Shown here: one piece after another, positions 25,190 to 32,985 of the stretch | Layout: each line of letters opens with the position of its first letter | Numbering within the stretch: the first letter of the stretch is position 1 | NCBI GenBank assembly: GCA_944325055.1 | Contig: CALUYP010000016.1 | Span: forward strand, 1 to 48,692 | Length of the DNA: 48,692 nt | Origin: an uncultured Elusimicrobiales bacterium | GTDB lineage: Bacteria; Elusimicrobiota; Elusimicrobia; Elusimicrobiales; Elusimicrobiaceae | Reading direction: 5' to 3' | Position numbers and translations under genes: made by a program | The notes under the pieces: generated by a model | The model's input: the letters and a program-made list of their open reading frames with translations, nothing else | Database searches by the model: none | Told to the model about the DNA's origin: nothing

Positions 25190-26752
25190 ATGAGCGAGAA
25201 AGCAAACAGACGAAGCGGTATGCTGGGTACGATTTACAACATGCTCCCGGAAATAGACGATGATTACGCCGCCAAATTGGTGTATACGTTAGAAAATAAA
25301 AAAACGTTATCCCAACTGGAACAAGATATTGCCAATATTGCGGCGCAGCTAAGTTCAGATTCGCCCATGACGGATACCATCGTCGCTAAGATTTTATTAG
25401 ATGAAATCACGATTCCAGCCGCTTTGCGCCAGCTGCGCATTTATAACAACGCCACCTCCATCAGCGAACTTTGCGCCGCCCTAGAAATTGCGGCAACGGA
25501 TACCTCAAAACTGCTGGACGTATATGCTTCATTTTGTTCCAGGAAATACTTCGACGAACAATTTGCCACGGCTTTAAAAGATGTCCAGGATGCGGCCGAT
25601 ATAACCGATTCCCAAAAAGCGCTTCACGCCGTAAATATTCTGCTTAAAAATGCCGACGATTTGTTGGACGACTCACCCCGTATTTCAAAACAGAATAAGA
25701 AAGATATCTTTAAAATAGCAGATAAATATCATCTGTCCGTAAAACTGACCGCCGAATTGGAATCGCTGTATACCCAAAAAGCAAGTATTCCTTTTCAGGC
25801 TGAGTTTGACCGGTTACTTAAGTTATTGTTAAAACAAAATCCGGATAAATATCTCTGCGCTTCTCTGGCGGCCCATGCCATGTTATGTCAAATAACGGCA
25901 AAAGACGCCCAAGATATTGCCTTACTTTCCAAACTTTTAAATGGACGGATTTTAGAAGAAGACTTATTGATTATTGCCTGCCGGTATCTAAAGGTTAAAA
26001 CCCCGTCAGATATTGCCGCTACTTTCGAAGCCGTTTTGAAAAAATTGCCTCATGTTGCCAGTCCGGAAGAAAATTTGGGGTTGGCGGTACGGGTCCTATT
26101 AGACGGGACGGCTGAAAGCTTTGAAACCGCCAGCCAAAAGGCTTCTGTGCTGCGGGAACGGGAAGTGCTTCGACGAACCTTATCCAAAAAGGATTTGTAT
26201 AGCGGATATGAATATGATTTGGCGGAACATTTCGGAGGCAAGAAATCGTTCGTCCAAATCGAGCGCGAGATGAGTGAATTATTAAAATCACTTCCTTTTT
26301 GTAATGACGAAAAGGATAATAAAGAGCTCGCCTGCAAAGTACTGTTGGGTTCTTTAAGCTTGGAAGAAGCCTCAAAACAAGCCCAATATTTACGCGATTT
26401 AAAAGCCCAAACGCTTACCCAAGGATTGGCCCCGGAAATAATGAAAAGCTACTTAGGGACCAAACCGGCCGAAGAACTGATGAAGTTTTTTGAGCAGTCG
26501 CTTCACTCTTATACTTTCTGGAAATCCGACCGGGACAAGCATATTTTTGCTTTACGTGTATTGGTTGGCGAGCTGAATGGCACCTATAACCGCCAGATAT
26601 CGCAATTTGTATTGGAAATGCTGGAAAATGGATCTTCGTTGGACGTCATGACGGATATGATGGATAATATCCAAAAGAAAAAGAATAACGCTGAAGAATT
26701 GAAACAGCTGCTGGAACGTTACAAACAAGCCAGAGCATCTTCCAAAGCATAA
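25190..26752 (+). CDS. Helical-repeat protein, unknown function
   Basis: A 520-residue soluble, almost wholly alpha-helical protein without signal peptide. I can trace about six units of 70-95 residues. Each has a helix rich in Leu/Lys, then a [DE]-x-x-[LI]-A-x-[KR]-[VI]-L-[LV] helix: VAKILLDEI near 65, LAVRVLLDG near 305, LACKVLLGS near 384 and FALRVLVGE near 448. Then come an Ala/Gln helix and a Leu-rich linker. Units 4 to 6 are the most alike. The fold is probably an alpha-solenoid for protein binding. I do not recognise the family. Ribosome-binding site AAAGGAAA; cotranscribed with the cyclodeaminase-family gene. Confidence 0.7.
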   Translation: MSEKANRRSGMLGTIYNMLPEIDDDYAAKLVYTLENKKTLSQLEQDIANIAAQLSSDSPMTDTIVAKILLDEITIPAALRQLRIYNNATSISELCAALEIAATDTSKLLDVYASFCSRKYFDEQFATALKDVQDAADITDSQKALHAVNILLKNADDLLDDSPRISKQNKKDIFKIADKYHLSVKLTAELESLYTQKASIPFQAEFDRLLKLLLKQNPDKYLCASLAAHAMLCQITAKDAQDIALLSKLLNGRILEEDLLIIACRYLKVKTPSDIAATFEAVLKKLPHVASPEENLGLAVRVLLDGTAESFETASQKASVLREREVLRRTLSKKDLYSGYEYDLAEHFGGKKSFVQIEREMSELLKSLPFCNDEKDNKELACKVLLGSLSLEEASKQAQYLRDLKAQTLTQGLAPEIMKSYLGTKPAEELMKFFEQSLHSYTFWKSDRDKHIFALRVLVGELNGTYNRQISQFVLEMLENGSSLDVMTDMMDNIQKKKNNAEELKQLLERYKQARASSKA

Positions 26753-26847
26753 ATAGGCCGTATTGGAAAAAAGGCTGTTAAATTGCGCGATAATTTGCTA
26801 TGCTTTTATCGTGCCGTGTTATATTTATTTTTTCAAGGGTGAGGAAT

Positions 26848-29610
26848 ATGAGATATTGGGTCTATATCAACGACAAGGTGGAGGGTCCTTACGAAGAGGA
26901 TAAGTTAGTAACCCTGCAAGGGTTTACCCCGGATACGTTAATTTGTACGGAAGAAGTGGCCGCAGGAAGCAATCAAGAATGGGTAAAAGCTTCCAGTATT
27001 TTTGAATTTGACCAAATTGAACAAACTATAAACCAACCCTTTTCGGAAAAACAAACTTGGAATGATACCCCTGTTAACGGCGGAGCAGTTTCGTCCGTAC
27101 AAACGGATGCTAATTCTAATTTAAACAACTTGCTCCTTGAAAAGATCGATTTGCTGACCCGTGAAATTACCGGCTTGCAATTAAAATTGGATGACATGAA
27201 AAACAAATTAGATACGGCTTTCGTGGCATCGCAGTACAACCGGCCGGAATCTTCTTCTATGCAAAATTCTTATATTCCGCCAGAAGATAATGCCCACAAT
27301 ACCATTACCCTTACCCAACATGATATCAATCCAACCAATGAAGAAGCCCTGATCACTAATACACAAAGCTTGGTTTCCCAGGCAGAAAATATAGTAGCTG
27401 CCGCCAAGCAAGAAAAAATTGTTGAAGAAAAACCTTTGGATATGCTTGGCCCTGTAGATTTGGGAGAAAAGAAGGAGCAAGCCTCTCCAACAGAAGTCAC
27501 TCTTGGTTCTAAAGCGGAGGAAGAGGTGGTACTCCGATCTGCCTTGGATTCTTTATACAACGCCAAAGCCATGGAACAATCCCAAGAAGAAAAAGAAAGT
27601 ACTTTTCAGGATCTCTTAACCCCTCAGCAAGCCGAAGTGTTGGCGGCCCAAGCAGATGCTTTACAAAAACAGCAAAAATCTCAAGAAAAGCCTTCTTTGG
27701 ATAAAGTCATAGAAACGGTACAGAAGGAAGATGCCGCTCTAGCCGCAGATGAATTGGCAAAAGATGCTTTGTTAAATGAATTAACTGCTGAACCAAAGGA
27801 AGATATATTAGACAAAGTTATTAAAGAAAGAGAAGAAGAAAAGAAGGAAGAGACTTTTAAAATGGCACAAGCCGCAGCAGCAGGTGTTGCGGCAGGAGTG
27901 GCTGCAGCAGAAATATTAGATAAATCCGTTGCGGAACAACCAAAACAGGAAGAAGCCTCCGGCTTAGAAACGGTACAGGAAGTGACCGAAGAACCGCTTC
28001 CGGAAAAACTAACATTGGATTTCACAGCGCAGACGCAGGAGCCTGCTCTCTCTATTGCAACGGATCCTGAGGCACCCGAAAAACTGGAGGAAGTAAAACC
28101 AGCAAACGAGATGCCAGGGGATATTCCACAAGAAAAGCCAAAACAAATTAATAATGAAGAACATTTGTCTGTTTTGCCAGAAAATGACGACTTTATTCCA
28201 GAAAGCCAACCGGAAATAAATACTGAAAAAAAAGAAGAAACCCTGCAAGAGCTCGTGCCTGGAGCGAAGATGGAAAAACCGGATAATATTCTTATCATGG
28301 AATCTGATTTGAATGAAGCCTTCCGGGAACGAAACAATAAAGCCAGCGAGTCGGTGGAAGAGCTCTTCGGAATCGAGCCAGCAAAACCGATTCAAAACGA
28401 TCCCAACCAAGAACAGGTCCACATGCCGCAATTTAGCGATCAAACGGCAGATAAACCGCTTCCGGTAGGCAACCCCGACGATTTAACCGAAATTGAGCTT
28501 AAAGAAGGTTCTACTTACCTTATTTCAGATTTTGTTCCTCCCGCGCAAACGGGCAAAGAATTGCCTAAAGAGTTACATGGCGTGGATAAACAGGAATACC
28601 ATGAAGCCTCCGTGCCAGCAGAAAAGGCCTCCGTCAATAAAGACCAAGAACCGGAAGTGGAGGAAATAGTCTCCTCTTTAAAGCAGACGGAAAAGCCGCT
28701 AGAACCAGCGAAAGAAGTGCCGCAGGATGTTTCCGTTTCACAAATTATATTGGAAAATACCATTAAAACCAAACGCGGTGCTACATTAGATATAAAAACA
28801 GTTCCGATGGTACCGGAGCCGGCTCAGAGCGAGCGCTTAAATTTAGAAAACATGGATGATGACATTAATACGCAGCATGATCTTAAGAGTGCGGATGTAA
28901 AACCAGCCCATAAAATGACAAAAGTCATTATGGGGTCAATAGTAGCAGTCATTTTGGCGGCAATCATCTATGTAATGCTGGCCTTTATGAATCTGATTCC
29001 CGCTCAGTTTAATTTACTTGCTGCCAAACAAGCAAGCCAACAAGATGTACAACTGGAAGAAATATTGCCAAATACCGAACCAAACACTCCAACCACAGAA
29101 TCAGCCGTTCCAGCGGCTCCAGTTAACCCCATGGATAGTATTTTACTGGAAGTGAAAAACTTTCCGTTATTCAATGGTTATACGCTTCAGCAGTTCATTG
29201 AAGCCAAACATTTGGCAGCAAAAGACTTAATCACATGGGATATCTCAACAGCGGTGGATCCGGATAATTACTCGGTGCTTGTAAAAGTTCCCCCAGAGAA
29301 TCCACAAAGTTTCAAAATATCTTACCGCTTTAATTACAATACGGTTACCAAAACGCTAGACCCGACAATTTCCGATGCAAAAAACCTGCTGGATTCCATT
29401 GCCCAAGGTACAGCTGTAATGCCGCAAGGAATGCCTTCGCAAATGCCGGTGCAAACATCCCAAACCGTCACAGAACCCGTTCCAGCCGGGGGATCTAGCA
29501 ACCTGCAGCCGACTACGATGCCATCGGTGCAGACTACAGGACAGGGAATCAAACCCACACAGGCCAATCCAATGGCCCTGCCTGCAAATGCCGTTCCTAC
29601 TCCTCTATAA
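26848..29610 (+). CDS. GYF_2-domain protein with long acidic region and one membrane helix
   Basis: A 920-residue protein starting MRYWVYINDKVEGPYEEDKL. Residues 1-55 match the GYF_2/DUF4339 module (W-x-Y, then GPY, a PDTL turn, and a Trp near 49). A coiled coil follows (about 95-125), then roughly 550 residues of acidic, Glu/Gln/Pro/Lys-rich disordered sequence. One membrane helix (about residues 695-720, VIMGSIVAVILAAIIYVML) leads to a small C-terminal domain of about 150 residues plus a Pro/Gln/Thr tail. The GYF end is therefore cytoplasmic, where it may bind proline-rich partners, and the end is periplasmic. Start chosen at 26848 by GAGG and domain start, not the upstream in-frame ATG at 26800. 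Confidence 0.75.
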   Translation: MRYWVYINDKVEGPYEEDKLVTLQGFTPDTLICTEEVAAGSNQEWVKASSIFEFDQIEQTINQPFSEKQTWNDTPVNGGAVSSVQTDANSNLNNLLLEKIDLLTREITGLQLKLDDMKNKLDTAFVASQYNRPESSSMQNSYIPPEDNAHNTITLTQHDINPTNEEALITNTQSLVSQAENIVAAAKQEKIVEEKPLDMLGPVDLGEKKEQASPTEVTLGSKAEEEVVLRSALDSLYNAKAMEQSQEEKESTFQDLLTPQQAEVLAAQADALQKQQKSQEKPSLDKVIETVQKEDAALAADELAKDALLNELTAEPKEDILDKVIKEREEEKKEETFKMAQAAAAGVAAGVAAAEILDKSVAEQPKQEEASGLETVQEVTEEPLPEKLTLDFTAQTQEPALSIATDPEAPEKLEEVKPANEMPGDIPQEKPKQINNEEHLSVLPENDDFIPESQPEINTEKKEETLQELVPGAKMEKPDNILIMESDLNEAFRERNNKASESVEELFGIEPAKPIQNDPNQEQVHMPQFSDQTADKPLPVGNPDDLTEIELKEGSTYLISDFVPPAQTGKELPKELHGVDKQEYHEASVPAEKASVNKDQEPEVEEIVSSLKQTEKPLEPAKEVPQDVSVSQIILENTIKTKRGATLDIKTVPMVPEPAQSERLNLENMDDDINTQHDLKSADVKPAHKMTKVIMGSIVAVILAAIIYVMLAFMNLIPAQFNLLAAKQASQQDVQLEEILPNTEPNTPTTESAVPAAPVNPMDSILLEVKNFPLFNGYTLQQFIEAKHLAAKDLITWDISTAVDPDNYSVLVKVPPENPQSFKISYRFNYNTVTKTLDPTISDAKNLLDSIAQGTAVMPQGMPSQMPVQTSQTVTEPVPAGGSSNLQPTTMPSVQTTGQGIKPTQANPMALPANAVPTPL

Positions 29611-29619
29611 AAATCATTT

Positions 29620-29646
29620 AAGCCCCGCCAAAAGGCGGGGCTTTTT
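29620..29646 (+). terminator. Intrinsic terminator
   Basis: A perfect 10-bp stem AAGCCCCGCC/GGCGGGGCTT (29620-29629, 29634-29643) with an AAAA loop and a T-run. Confidence 0.9.
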
Positions 29647-29835
29647 GCTGCCGGATAAATACAGCTTATTTGATAATGAAAAAGAGATGTGACTGGATAT
29701 AGGTAAAATTATACTGGAAAGCATTCCAACCTTTCCCTGCCAATTATCAACGAGAAAAAAGAATCAATATAATACCGTTTCCATAAAAGCCGGGTTTTAT
29801 TATACAATTTATTATTATAAAAGTTTGGAGGGGAC

Positions 29836-30300
29836 ATGAAAAAACTATTTTTATTCTTAATGACGGCTCTTTTCCTGACAGCCTGCGCATCCGTAGATGA
29901 AACGGAGAATATGGCTAACTGTAAATTTGCATTAAGGAGCGTAGAATTAACAAATTATAATTTAACTTCTTTTGATTTTGATGTAATTATAGCTATTACC
30001 AATATGAATCGCAAAGACGCCGCTTCGCTGAAACGTTTTGAAGGGGAATTGACAGCCAATGAAACCAAAATGGCAGATGTAAAGTTAGATGAAATGACGA
30101 TAGAACCCAACAGTACTAAAAATGCCAAAGCCAAACTAAACGTACCGATGACTGCCTTTAATAGCAAATTATTGGGGCTTATCAGTATGGGCAGTGCTAC
30201 GCTGGACTACCATTTAACGGGAACGATGTACTTTGAAGGGCCGATGGGATCGGAAATTCCGGTTCCGGTAGATATTGGCCGAATTGGGAGTTATAATTAA
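29836..30300 (+). CDS. LEA14-like (water stress/hypersensitive response domain) lipoprotein
   Basis: A 154-residue protein with a lipoprotein signal peptide (lipobox FLTAC, Cys17). The mature part fits the LEA type 2 immunoglobulin-like fold: N-terminal strand ALRSVELTNYNLTSFDFDVII with the N-x-N (ITNMNRKD) turn, a basic/acidic middle, and the late strand LDYHLTGTMYFEGPMG. Probably anchored to the outer or inner membrane facing the periplasm. It has its own region of -10-like AT sequence (TATACAAT near 29801) and a GGAGGGG ribosome-binding site. Function of the family is poorly known. Confidence 0.78.
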   Translation: MKKLFLFLMTALFLTACASVDETENMANCKFALRSVELTNYNLTSFDFDVIIAITNMNRKDAASLKRFEGELTANETKMADVKLDEMTIEPNSTKNAKAKLNVPMTAFNSKLLGLISMGSATLDYHLTGTMYFEGPMGSEIPVPVDIGRIGSYN

Positions 30301-30312
30301 TCTTTCTCTTGA

Positions 30313-30344
30313 AAAAGCCCCGGGCCGTATAGTCCGGGGCTTTT
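30313..30344. terminator. Bidirectional terminator between convergent genes
   Basis: AAAAGCCCCGG (30313-30323) pairs with CCGGGGCTTTT (30334-30344) over a 10-nt loop. The A and T runs let it serve both the lipoprotein (+) and feoB (-). Confidence 0.88.
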
Positions 30345-30355
30345 CTGTCTATTGA

Positions 30356-32299
30356 TTAGATTAAAAATAAACGCAAGATAAATGCCGTTAGGAAAGATAA
30401 AGAGAGGGTTAAAGAAACCACTTTAAGGGTGTCTTTCCAGCCACTCTCGCGCAGCATAACAAAGAAAGTCGCCACGCAGGGCAGATACATTGCCATAAAA
30501 ACACACGCCACTACCAATTCCGGTGCAGAGAGATGAAAAGGTTCTAATAAAGCGATGGAAACATCTTTACGCAAGAATCCCAAGATTAAAAGAGGGGTTG
30601 TTTCCGCCGGAAGCCCCAATAGACATTCAACGGGATAACGCGCTATTTTAGCGACCCAATCCGTTAATCCGGAAAGTTGCATTAAATCTACAAATAATAC
30701 GCCAAATAAAATCAAAGGCAAGGCATCGAAGAAATACTCCCGCATCCGAATCCATAATTTGCGCAAAAGCGGACGGATTTGAGGAATTTGCCAAGAAGGT
30801 ATCTCCATAAATAATTCCGGCGTTTCGCCCTTCATTAATTTATTTAATACCGTTCCAGCCAAAATTCCGTTAATAAACAATGTAAAAAAGACAATCAACA
30901 TATATTTCAGGCCATAAGGAGAAAGAATGGAAATAATCATAGCGGTTTGAGAAATACACGGTGCTAAAACCAAAATAAGGGCTAAAGCAATAATACGTTC
31001 TCTCTTAGTTTCCAATACGCGTATCCCCATTACGGCAGGCACTTTACAGCCAAATCCCAGCATAATTGGAAGAGAACCATAACCATGCAAACCGATTTTA
31101 TGGAGCAAACTGTCCAACAATACCGCCAACCGCGGCAAATACCCTAGATCGCCCAAAAATCCAAGCAGCGCATAGAACGCCAAAACGTAAGACATGACTT
31201 CAATTAAGGCAATATGAAGGCCGTCAGTCAATACTCCAAAGTATTTTACTCCTCCGTCGCCCAAGAGAAGCATTCCCAACGCATTGTCTTTAACGGGAGC
31301 GAGCAAATCTTGAAGAAAAGGAACGTAATAATTTTCGTATAACGGGTCTAACAAAGCGATCAAGTTTTCACCCACAAAGCGCACCAAAAAGAAAGAAAGC
31401 ACTAACACCAACAATGCGATCGGCAACCCGGTAGCGGGTGTAGTGGCCCAGCCTTGCAGTTTTTCCCAAAAAGAAGCATGTTTATGCTTTACTGTTTGTA
31501 CGTTGTGAATGATGTGTCCAATGGTATTCCATTTGCCTTCAGGGGTGGGGGGGACGGTTAAAGAGCTTTCCGGCATTTTGCGCGACGCAATACGAGCAGC
31601 TTGAAAAGCCAAGTCCTTTAAGCCTTCTCCGGTTGTAGCAACCGCCGGGATGACTGGAATTCCCAATAATTTTTCCAGCTGTTTTACATCAATTTGAATT
31701 CCTTTTCTCTGCGCTTCGTCGAATTTATTAAGCAAAAGGATGACAGGTTTCTTCAACTGCATGATTTCCAACAGAAAATACAAATTGCGCTCTAAATGAG
31801 AGGCATCCGCTACACACACAATAAAATCGTACTCTAATTCTTTAAACAGATTGCGTTTTTTTCCTTCAATCAACCACTCCTCTTCCAAACGGTAGAGTCC
31901 GGGAATATCAATAATATCGTAAGCTTCTCCGTCAAAATGAGTTTGTCCATAGTTAAGTCCGACAGTAGTGCCTGGGAAATTAGAAGAAATAACCCCAATT
32001 CCAGTCAAACGGGAAAAAATAAGGCTTTTCCCCACATTGGGATTTCCCGCCAATAAAAATGTATTTTTTTTCGCGGCGACGAGAATTTTTTTTGCGGTTT
32101 CTCGTCCAATAGCCACTTCCGTGCCGGATATGCTTACTACAACGGGACTAGATCCCGGTTTGCGGGTGATAAATTGTCCGCGTACAATGCCCATAGCCGC
32201 CAATTTCCCAGCCATTTTGGCATCGGTTTGGATTTGTTTAATTTCTGCTGTTTGACCCGGTTTTAACTGGTGCAGGGAACGAAAATTATCTTTTTCCAT
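30356..32299 (-). CDS. feoB: Ferrous iron transporter FeoB with fused N-terminal FeoA domain
   Basis: A 647-residue protein. Residues 8-75 form a FeoA SH3-like domain (LKPGQTAEI, then MGIVRGQFI, then GTEVAIGRETAKKI). Residues 79-250 are the G domain: P-loop GNPNVGKS (85-92), FPGTTVG, switch II DIPGLYRL and NKFDEA as the G4 box. The remainder is the FeoB membrane core with Gate-type segments (GFGCKVPAVMGIR). It imports Fe2+ through the inner membrane. The start is set at 32299 so that the protein opens MEKDNFRSL; the longer in-frame reading to 32401 adds an unrelated 34 residues. Divergent from a ferredoxin gene across a 149-bp region that probably holds both promoters. Confidence 0.93.
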   Translation of the reverse strand: MEKDNFRSLHQLKPGQTAEIKQIQTDAKMAGKLAAMGIVRGQFITRKPGSSPVVVSISGTEVAIGRETAKKILVAAKKNTFLLAGNPNVGKSLIFSRLTGIGVISSNFPGTTVGLNYGQTHFDGEAYDIIDIPGLYRLEEEWLIEGKKRNLFKELEYDFIVCVADASHLERNLYFLLEIMQLKKPVILLLNKFDEAQRKGIQIDVKQLEKLLGIPVIPAVATTGEGLKDLAFQAARIASRKMPESSLTVPPTPEGKWNTIGHIIHNVQTVKHKHASFWEKLQGWATTPATGLPIALLVLVLSFFLVRFVGENLIALLDPLYENYYVPFLQDLLAPVKDNALGMLLLGDGGVKYFGVLTDGLHIALIEVMSYVLAFYALLGFLGDLGYLPRLAVLLDSLLHKIGLHGYGSLPIMLGFGCKVPAVMGIRVLETKRERIIALALILVLAPCISQTAMIISILSPYGLKYMLIVFFTLFINGILAGTVLNKLMKGETPELFMEIPSWQIPQIRPLLRKLWIRMREYFFDALPLILFGVLFVDLMQLSGLTDWVAKIARYPVECLLGLPAETTPLLILGFLRKDVSIALLEPFHLSAPELVVACVFMAMYLPCVATFFVMLRESGWKDTLKVVSLTLSLSFLTAFILRLFLI

Positions 32300-32407
32300 A
32301 AAAGTTAGCTTTTCCTTACTTTTATATTTTACCACTATTTTATTTCCTTTACAAGGGCAGTATGCCGACGTAAAAAATTCATACTCAACCGAAAAAGTCA
32401 TTTTTTG

Positions 32408-32413
32408 TATAAT
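32408..32413 (+). promoter_or_regulatory. -10 box for the ferredoxin gene
   Basis: TATAAT preceded by TTTTTTG, 35 bases upstream of the start codon. No convincing -35 hexamer. Confidence 0.5.
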
Positions 32414-32448
32414 AAAAGTATCTATTTTAGCAAATAGGAGATCTCAAA

Positions 32449-32619
32449 ATGGCTTATAAAGTAAATCCGGATGTATGCATTAACTGCGGTGCTTGTGAAT
32501 CCGCCTGCCCTGTTGCCGCTATTAGCGAAGTAGAGGGTAAAAGAAAGATTGACGAGACCAAATGCATTGAATGCGGAGCTTGCGCCGGCACCTGCCCCGT
32601 AAGCGCAATTGCTCTGTAA
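32449..32619 (+). CDS. 2[4Fe-4S] ferredoxin
   Basis: A 56-residue clostridial-type ferredoxin. Two motifs CINCGACESACP (10-21) and CIECGACAGTCP (39-50) provide the eight Cys ligands for two [4Fe-4S] clusters, with VAAI and VSAI following each. It carries low-potential electrons for anaerobic enzymes such as pyruvate:ferredoxin oxidoreductase or hydrogenase. Ribosome-binding site TAGGAG. Monocistronic, with tandem terminator hairpins behind it. Confidence 0.97.
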   Translation: MAYKVNPDVCINCGACESACPVAAISEVEGKRKIDETKCIECGACAGTCPVSAIAL

Positions 32620-32638
32620 AAAATTGATTATAAGAATA

Positions 32639-32672
32639 AAAACTCCCCGGGGGTTCATCTCCGGGGAGTTTT
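32639..32672 (+). terminator. Intrinsic terminator of ferredoxin gene
   Basis: Perfect 12-bp stem AAAACTCCCCGG/CCGGGGAGTTTT with a 10-nt loop. Confidence 0.9.
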
Positions 32673-32714
32673 CTTTTGAAGAGAGAAGCCCTATTTTGAA
32701 AATTTTTACATAAA

Positions 32715-32742
32715 AAGAGCCGGGGGATGTTACCCGGCTCTT
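32715..32742 (+). terminator. Second hairpin after ferredoxin
   Basis: AAGAGCCGGG (32715-32724) pairs with CCCGGCTCTT (32733-32742) over an 8-nt loop, about 40 bp after the first terminator. Only a short T tract follows; a backup terminator. Confidence 0.6.
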
Positions 32743-32985
32743 ATTCAGAACCGTTCGGGGGGTAAATCGAAAGGTTCTGGGGGATAAATCGAATTCTTGC
32801 TATAGCCTGAACTATATATTAATCATACAACCTGGTTATAAAAAAAGCAAGCTTTTATATACAAAAATTAAGGTTTATTTTTGGAATAATCTTTTTATAT
32901 TAAAAAGCATTATTTGTTTTTTGAGAAAAAATTTAAAAACTTTCTTTCGTTAATTGGTTATAATATAACAGGAGGGAAATTTTTT
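32743..32985 (+). other. AT-rich upstream region of the ankyrin gene
   Basis: With the ferredoxin terminators this closes a 366-bp gap between genes. It holds a near-perfect direct repeat (32757-32793), then about 150 bp of AT-rich sequence. A TATAAT preceded by TTGGT at 32959-32964 is the likely -10, and AGGAGG at 32970-32975 is the ribosome-binding site. No further gene seen. Confidence 0.6.
32757..32793 (+). repeat. 15-bp direct repeat at 22-bp period
   Basis: GGGGGGTAAATCGAA (32757-32771) and GGGGGATAAATCGAA (32779-32793), one mismatch, 22 bp apart. It lies between the ferredoxin terminators and the ankyrin gene promoter; possibly a pair of protein-binding sites on one DNA face. Confidence 0.6.

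Noticed and set aside
27681-28443. Minus-strand readings opposite the GYF-domain gene
   Set aside because: Ser/Phe-rich products reflect the acidic Glu/Lys-rich sense strand; no start signals.
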